Origin: UBA8514 sp034933685
GTDB taxonomy: Bacteria > Bacillota > Clostridia > Lachnospirales > Anaerotignaceae
Assembly (NCBI GenBank): GCA_034933685.1
Contig: JAYFNB010000046.1
Location: forward strand, 11,892-75,891
Length of the DNA stretch: 64,000 bases
Reading direction: 5' to 3'
Shown: piece after piece, positions 60,371-64,000 of the stretch
Layout of the letters: every line of letters begins with the position of its first letter
Position numbering within the stretch: position 1 is the first letter of the stretch
Translations under genes and position numbers: made by a program
The notes under the pieces: generated by a model
Database searches by the model: none
What the model saw: only the letters and a program-made list of their open reading frames with translations
What the model was told of the DNA's origin: nothing

Positions 60371-62845
60371 TTACATGATATTACTGGTTTGCTTTTCAAT
60401 ATTTTCCATGCGCCCTACAACCTTTATTATTTTTCCGCATTCGTTTGCCACACTTGCATAACTAATTCTATACAGTTGGTATTCTTCACTTGAAATTAAT
60501 AACTTGAGTTTCAATACACCACTGCACACCTTGCTTACGGCCTCGTCAAGAGATTTGACACAAACTTCCATATAGTTGGGATGAATGGACCCTATTGATA
60601 TTATGTTCTTTCTAAAATCTAGGGCGATAGAATTTGCAGTGACCTTACTAAAATTTTTGCTCAAAAACCTAAGTACATCTGTATTCACATCATACTCTAA
60701 CAGCTGTTCATTCAATAACTCGCTTATTGCATTTAATTTATTGACCTCTGCACAATAAAATTGTTCGCTTTTTTTAATTTCAGATATGTCGCTTATGGCT
60801 ATGCAAAAAATGGAATGATACCCTTCGTATAATATACAACGTGCATTAGCATTTATCCAAATCAACTTCTCGTCGGGTTTTTTGCAACGCACTTGACAAC
60901 TTTCAACAGTGCCAGATTTTTCACAGCGATGTAGTGTACTGAGAACAGTTCCCTTGTCTTCTGGCAAAACCCAACTTAGAACGTTTTCATCACCTATGCT
61001 TATGTTTGTAACTTTAAAATAACTGTCGTTAACTCTTATTCCTTCGAGGTTATCATCCTGTAATTCGAAAAACCCTACGCAGCCTATCATGTTCCCTAAA
61101 AAGCTGCAGAAATAATTGTCAGAATATAACAATTTTTCAATATCCGTACCATCATTTTTTATAACTTGTTTTTTATAAGATTTAATTTTTACATCATATA
61201 GCTTTGCAATGCTTTCAATATTCATTGGTTTGTAAAAATAATAGCCCTGTGCACTTTGACAGCCAATACTTCGCAAGAAAGCTGCTTGTTCCTTTGTTTC
61301 AACTCCTTCAGCAATAACTGGAAGTTTAAGCCTTTTTGCCATTCGTATGACAGATGACAGGATATTTGCACCTCTACCTGTGCTTCCCTCATCTGCTAAA
61401 AAATTTAAATCAATTTTAAGCACGTCAACTGGAATATCCTTAAGCATATTAAGGGAAGAATAGCCAGAACCAAAATCATCCATAAGTATTGTAAAGCCGT
61501 GTTCTTGCAACTGTAGAATTACATCACAAAGCTGCTTAGGATTATCAGTATAGGCAGTTTCAGTAATTTCAAGTTCCAAAAGAGATGGTTGAATGCTGTG
61601 GATGTTTGTAAGTCCAACAATAAGCTGGCAAAGCTGTGGATTATAAAAGTCAACGCGTGATACATTTACAGAAACTGGTAGCGGGTCTTTCCCCTCATCA
61701 ATCCAATTACGTATAATCTCGCACGTCCTGTTCCAAATGTAAAAATCCAATCTTTGTATGCACCCATTGTGCTCGAAAATGGGTATAAACTCATTTGGGG
61801 CAACGCACCCTTTTTTTGGATGATTCCATCTTGCAAGGGCTTCAAAACCAGTAATACTTCCATCAAGTAGGCTGCACTTTGGCTGCAAGAATACTTCAAA
61901 CTGATTTTCTCTGAAAGCAGACTGCATATCATCTAGAATTTCCTGTTCTTTTAATATAGATGCACGGTAGTCATCATGGTAGTACGCACAGCGTTTTGCA
62001 TAATTGCCCTTTATGCTGTCTGCGGCCAAATTTGCACGGTCACACATTATATTCACCGGCTGATTATGGTCATCAATCATATAAACACCAAAACATAAAA
62101 ATATCTTCATATCTAAAGGATATGTTGCAATTATTTTTTCTGCATTTTCAACTAGACATTCTTCATAGTCATCTTTTCTTGGCGTGCATATTGCAAAATG
62201 GTCACTGTCTAAACGTCCAAAAATTCCTACCTGTGCCAATGGATGTTCACTAAATTTTTCTGCTATAAAACATAGAAGCTTGTCCCCTTCTAATACTCCA
62301 AACAAATCATTTATAACTTTAAATCTTTCAACATCAATGCAAATTAAATCGTATAAAACATCTGTATTTTCAAGCAGGAGCTCATGTACTTTATCATAAA
62401 AAGTCGCCTTATTGTAAATACCAGTAAGGCTGTCACGTTCTGCAGCAATTCTTAAAGATGCTGTTTCACTTAGCTGTATAATATTTTTAATTCGCTGTTT
62501 TATTATTGCCGCTTCAAACGGTTTTACCAAAAAGTCGTTTGCACCAAGTTTTAACGCTTTAAGTTCAGTTTCTACATCGCCATTACTTGTCATAACAATA
62601 ACAGGTATTGCCTCAAACCCTTTATCTTCCTTCAACAGTTCAAGCACACGATATCCATCCATAACAGGCATAACAATGTCTAGTAGTATTGCTGAAATAA
62701 ATTCTTTTTCACTATAAAGCACGTCCATTGCCTCTTGACCATTCTGGGTTTCAATAAGCTCGTAGCTTTCTGATAAAATCATACGAATGATAAAACGGTT
62801 AAACTGACTATCGTCTACAACTAAGATTTTTTTAGCCATTTTCAC
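60371..62845 (-). CDS. Response regulator with degenerate GGDEF, EAL and PAS-like domains
   Basis: 824 residues. The receiver domain (1-125) has phosphoacceptor Asp56 in ILLDIVMPVMDG. A GGDEF domain follows (about 135-290), whose signature is replaced by RLDSDHFAIC, so cyclase activity is not expected. The EAL domain (about 305-555) looks active: FEALARWNHP, LEITETAY, DDFGSGYSSLN, KIDLNFL and IAEGVET. A PAS-like domain (about 590-700, ending DISEIKKSE) and a further C-terminal helical or PAS-like stretch complete it. It is therefore likely a phosphorylation-controlled c-di-GMP phosphodiesterase. The start is GTG, eight bases after GGGAGG. It has no adjacent histidine kinase. Confidence 0.9.
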   Translation of the reverse strand: MKMAKKILVVDDSQFNRFIIRMILSESYELIETQNGQEAMDVLYSEKEFISAILLDIVMPVMDGYRVLELLKEDKGFEAIPVIVMTSNGDVETELKALKLGANDFLVKPFEAAIIKQRIKNIIQLSETASLRIAAERDSLTGIYNKATFYDKVHELLLENTDVLYDLICIDVERFKVINDLFGVLEGDKLLCFIAEKFSEHPLAQVGIFGRLDSDHFAICTPRKDDYEECLVENAEKIIATYPLDMKIFLCFGVYMIDDHNQPVNIMCDRANLAADSIKGNYAKRCAYYHDDYRASILKEQEILDDMQSAFRENQFEVFLQPKCSLLDGSITGFEALARWNHPKKGCVAPNEFIPIFEHNGCIQRLDFYIWNRTCEIIRNWIDEGKDPLPVSVNVSRVDFYNPQLCQLIVGLTNIHSIQPSLLELEITETAYTDNPKQLCDVILQLQEHGFTILMDDFGSGYSSLNMLKDIPVDVLKIDLNFLADEGSTGRGANILSSVIRMAKRLKLPVIAEGVETKEQAAFLRSIGCQSAQGYYFYKPMNIESIAKLYDVKIKSYKKQVIKNDGTDIEKLLYSDNYFCSFLGNMIGCVGFFELQDDNLEGIRVNDSYFKVTNISIGDENVLSWVLPEDKGTVLSTLHRCEKSGTVESCQVRCKKPDEKLIWINANARCILYEGYHSIFCIAISDISEIKKSEQFYCAEVNKLNAISELLNEQLLEYDVNTDVLRFLSKNFSKVTANSIALDFRKNIISIGSIHPNYMEVCVKSLDEAVSKVCSGVLKLKLLISSEEYQLYRISYASVANECGKIIKVVGRMENIEKQTSNIM

Positions 62846-63152
62846 ATAGCATTCCTCCCATTTTATCAGCTAAGCTAATGGTATTTCTCTTATGCCACAA
62901 TACATAGAGAAAACAAATAGCGTCTATATATTTCAAGAATAAAATAGTTTGAAAATTTATCAGGCAATCCTTAAATACAATATATTTATTATACTATGAT
63001 TTTTTTGTATATTCAATTGACAATTTAACATTATTATCCAGCATTTCACGATAAATGATGTGGTGTTATTTTAATTAACATGTATATTCTGTATAAACAT
63101 TCAAATCTATTGTTTTGAATGTTGAAAAAACAGTTTTTTGCTAAATTAATGT
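62846..63152. other. Divergent intergenic region
   Basis: About 390 bases separate two divergent genes. It holds the promoters at 62988-63016 and 63153-63181 and a leader of about 136 nt for the EAL gene. I looked for the c-di-GMP-I/II riboswitch cores in that leader and did not find them. Confidence 0.6.
62988..63016 (-). promoter_or_regulatory. Promoter of the response-regulator EAL gene
   Basis: On the minus strand, TTGAAT (63011-63016), a 17-bp spacer and consensus TATAAT (62988-62993). The start near 62981 gives a long leader of about 136 nt. Confidence 0.65.
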
Positions 63153-63181
63153 TTGAACTCAACGCGTACATGTTGTATAAT
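63153..63181 (+). promoter_or_regulatory. Promoter of the cytidylate-kinase-like gene
   Basis: TTGAAC (63153-63158), a 17-bp spacer and consensus TATAAT (63176-63181). The start near 63188 gives a leader of about 50 nt. Confidence 0.7.
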
Positions 63182-63237
63182 AAATATGGTAATAATTGGT
63201 ATGATTTTATTATGTTTTTGCTGAGAGGGGTGTTTTT

Positions 63238-63840
63238 ATGAAAAAAACAATCATTACTATTAGCAGGCAGTACGGAAGTGGTGGCCGCAAAATTGCTGAG
63301 GCTTTGGCAAAAAAATTGGAGATTCCACTATACGACAATGAAGTTATTTCTCTTGCAGCTAAGGAAAGTGGACTTAATGAAAAAGTTTTCAAAAATCCCG
63401 ATGATGTTCCTTCAAGCAATTTACTATACTCTATCTCAATGCTTGGGCCAACAAAAGAACAGTATGGAATACCTTTATATGAAAAAATTTTTATGGTACA
63501 ATCTGATGCAATGCGAGCCCTTGCTCAGAAGGGTTCATGTGTTATGCTTGGAAGATGCGGGGATTATGTGCTTAAAGACGTCGAAGATTGCACACATATT
63601 TTCATATGTGCTTCACTGAAGGAACGTGTAAAACGTGCAAAAGAAGATTATGGACTTTCAGAAGAAAATATTGAAAAAAAAGTACTTAACGTAGATAAAC
63701 GCCGCGAAACCTACTATAACTATCATACAAATCAAAAATGGGGATATCCTTCAAATTACCATTTGGTGATTAATACCGACCACCTTGAAATCAATGACAT
63801 AATAAAACTTATTGAAAGTTACATGGAACTTAAAAAATAG
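63238..63840 (+). CDS. Cytidylate kinase-like family protein
   Basis: 200 residues of the family annotated cytidylate kinase-like (AAA_26). The N-terminal nucleotide-binding loop is ITISRQYGSGGRKIAEALAKKL, a variant of the GxxGSGK P-loop. It is followed by YDNEVISLAAKESGL, the GRCGDYVL segment, and FICASLKERVKRAKEDYGLSEENIEKKVLNVDKRRETYYNYHT, the LID-like region. True CMP kinase (cmk) differs in length and motifs, and the substrate of this family is unproved. GAGAGGGG precedes the ATG. An IS3-family end begins 20 bases after the stop, and no terminator is visible between them. Confidence 0.88.
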   Translation: MKKTIITISRQYGSGGRKIAEALAKKLEIPLYDNEVISLAAKESGLNEKVFKNPDDVPSSNLLYSISMLGPTKEQYGIPLYEKIFMVQSDAMRALAQKGSCVMLGRCGDYVLKDVEDCTHIFICASLKERVKRAKEDYGLSEENIEKKVLNVDKRRETYYNYHTNQKWGYPSNYHLVINTDHLEINDIIKLIESYMELKK

Positions 63841-63908
63841 TATATAAGCCCTGGCAGTTATGAACCGCTCCCTGTCAAGTAGACATAGGAAATAATAAAA
63901 TTCTTTGA

Positions 63909-63939
63909 TGACGTCAATCATTCATTATGGTTGACGTCA
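63909..63939. repeat. Inverted repeat inside the IS end
   Basis: TGACGTCAATC (63909-63919) and GGTTGACGTCA (63929-63939) pair at 10 of 11 positions, four bases after the transposase stop on the minus strand. It may end transposase transcription or block outside read-in. Confidence 0.65.
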
Positions 63940-63942
63940 CTT

Positions 63943-64000
63943 TTATGCTATCTGATTCATAAGATGGTGCCTGTACTCAATTGGTGTCATACAGGCAAGA
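63943..64000 (-). CDS. IS3-family transposase (OrfB), C-terminal 18 residues
   Basis: The minus-strand frame ending at the TAA 63943-63945 reads LACMTPIEYRHHLMNQIA. The MTPIEYR stretch is the hallmark C-terminus of IS3-family OrfB integrases (rve domain). The catalytic DDE residues and everything upstream lie outside the window. Confidence 0.8.
   Translation of the reverse strand, partial: LACMTPIEYRHHLMNQIA

Larger units (their letters stand above)
63861..64000 (-). mobile_element. IS3-family insertion sequence, one end only
   Basis: The window cuts an insertion sequence. The outer end begins TGAACCGCTCCCTGTCAAG at 63861, a terminal inverted repeat of the IS3/IS150 type, and the transposase frame enters from the right edge. 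The other end, the target duplication and the rest of the element lie outside the window, so completeness cannot be judged. Confidence 0.75.

Noticed and set aside
62846..62981. Possible c-di-GMP riboswitch in the long leader of the EAL-domain gene
   Set aside because: The conserved GEMM core sequences are not present.

Overview
The window is about 64 kb of AT-rich chromosome from a low-GC Gram-positive anaerobe of class Clostridia, probably a Lachnospirales-like lineage. The evidence is PolC-type DNA polymerase, the clostridial order pyrH-frr-uppS-cdsA-dxr-rseP-ispG-polC, meso-diaminopimelate synthesis through a DapL-type aminotransferase, a RicA/YlbF protein next to miaB, an iron-sulfur PurF and strong GGAGG ribosome binding sites. 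I cannot name the genus. Almost everything is core chromosome; the only mobile DNA is an IS3-family end at the right edge.

Layout. 1-2.7 kb: the 3' part of leuS, then guaB. 2.7-3.5 kb: a Crp/Fnr regulator whose upstream region holds a perfect 19-bp inverted repeat. 3.6-14.7 kb (minus strand): a long gene train miaB, ricA-like, mutS, mutL, miaA, an aluminium-resistance/methionine gamma-lyase-like PLP enzyme, a CmpB-like membrane protein and the D-Ala-D-Ala carboxypeptidase dacF. 14.75-15.1 kb: a tandemly duplicated module of about 140 bp, each copy having four PhoP-box-like hexamers, a -10 element, about 80 nt of transcript and a hairpin; this is the most interesting part of the window. 15.2-26.3 kb (minus): an orphan hypothetical gene, then polC and the isoprenoid/phospholipid/ribosome-recycling operon up to pyrH. 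26.5-32.2 kb (minus): a soluble PocR-chemoreceptor and the train plsC, MBL hydrolase, rmuC, diguanylate cyclase. 32.4-33.8 kb: a secreted LysM esterase. 34.2-35.7 kb: proS (plus).

35.7-41.4 kb (minus): a small DUF6514-like protein, hflX, dapF-dapL, a DUF378 membrane protein and an M16 peptidase. 41.5-52.4 kb (minus): the translation/RNA cluster rimP-nusA-rnpM-ylxQ-infB-rbfA-nrnA-truB-ribF, followed by rpsO and pnp. 52.5-57.6 kb (minus): purine synthesis, purA and a purC-purF-purB unit. 57.8-58.6 kb: an Mrp/NBP35 iron-sulfur carrier ATPase. 58.8-60.3 kb (plus): a two-gene SsuBC/TauBC-type ABC transporter without a binding protein. 60.4-62.8 kb (minus): a response regulator with GGDEF-like and EAL domains. 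63.2-63.8 kb (plus): a cytidylate-kinase-like protein, then the IS3 end.

The housekeeping blocks are coherent: mismatch repair with tRNA modification, MEP isoprenoid steps feeding undecaprenyl phosphate, purine synthesis on both AMP and GMP sides, and translation initiation with ribosome maturation. Many starts were moved downstream of the longest frame because a clear Shine-Dalgarno sequence sits before an internal start codon. No tRNA, rRNA, CRISPR array, T-box or riboswitch was recognised.
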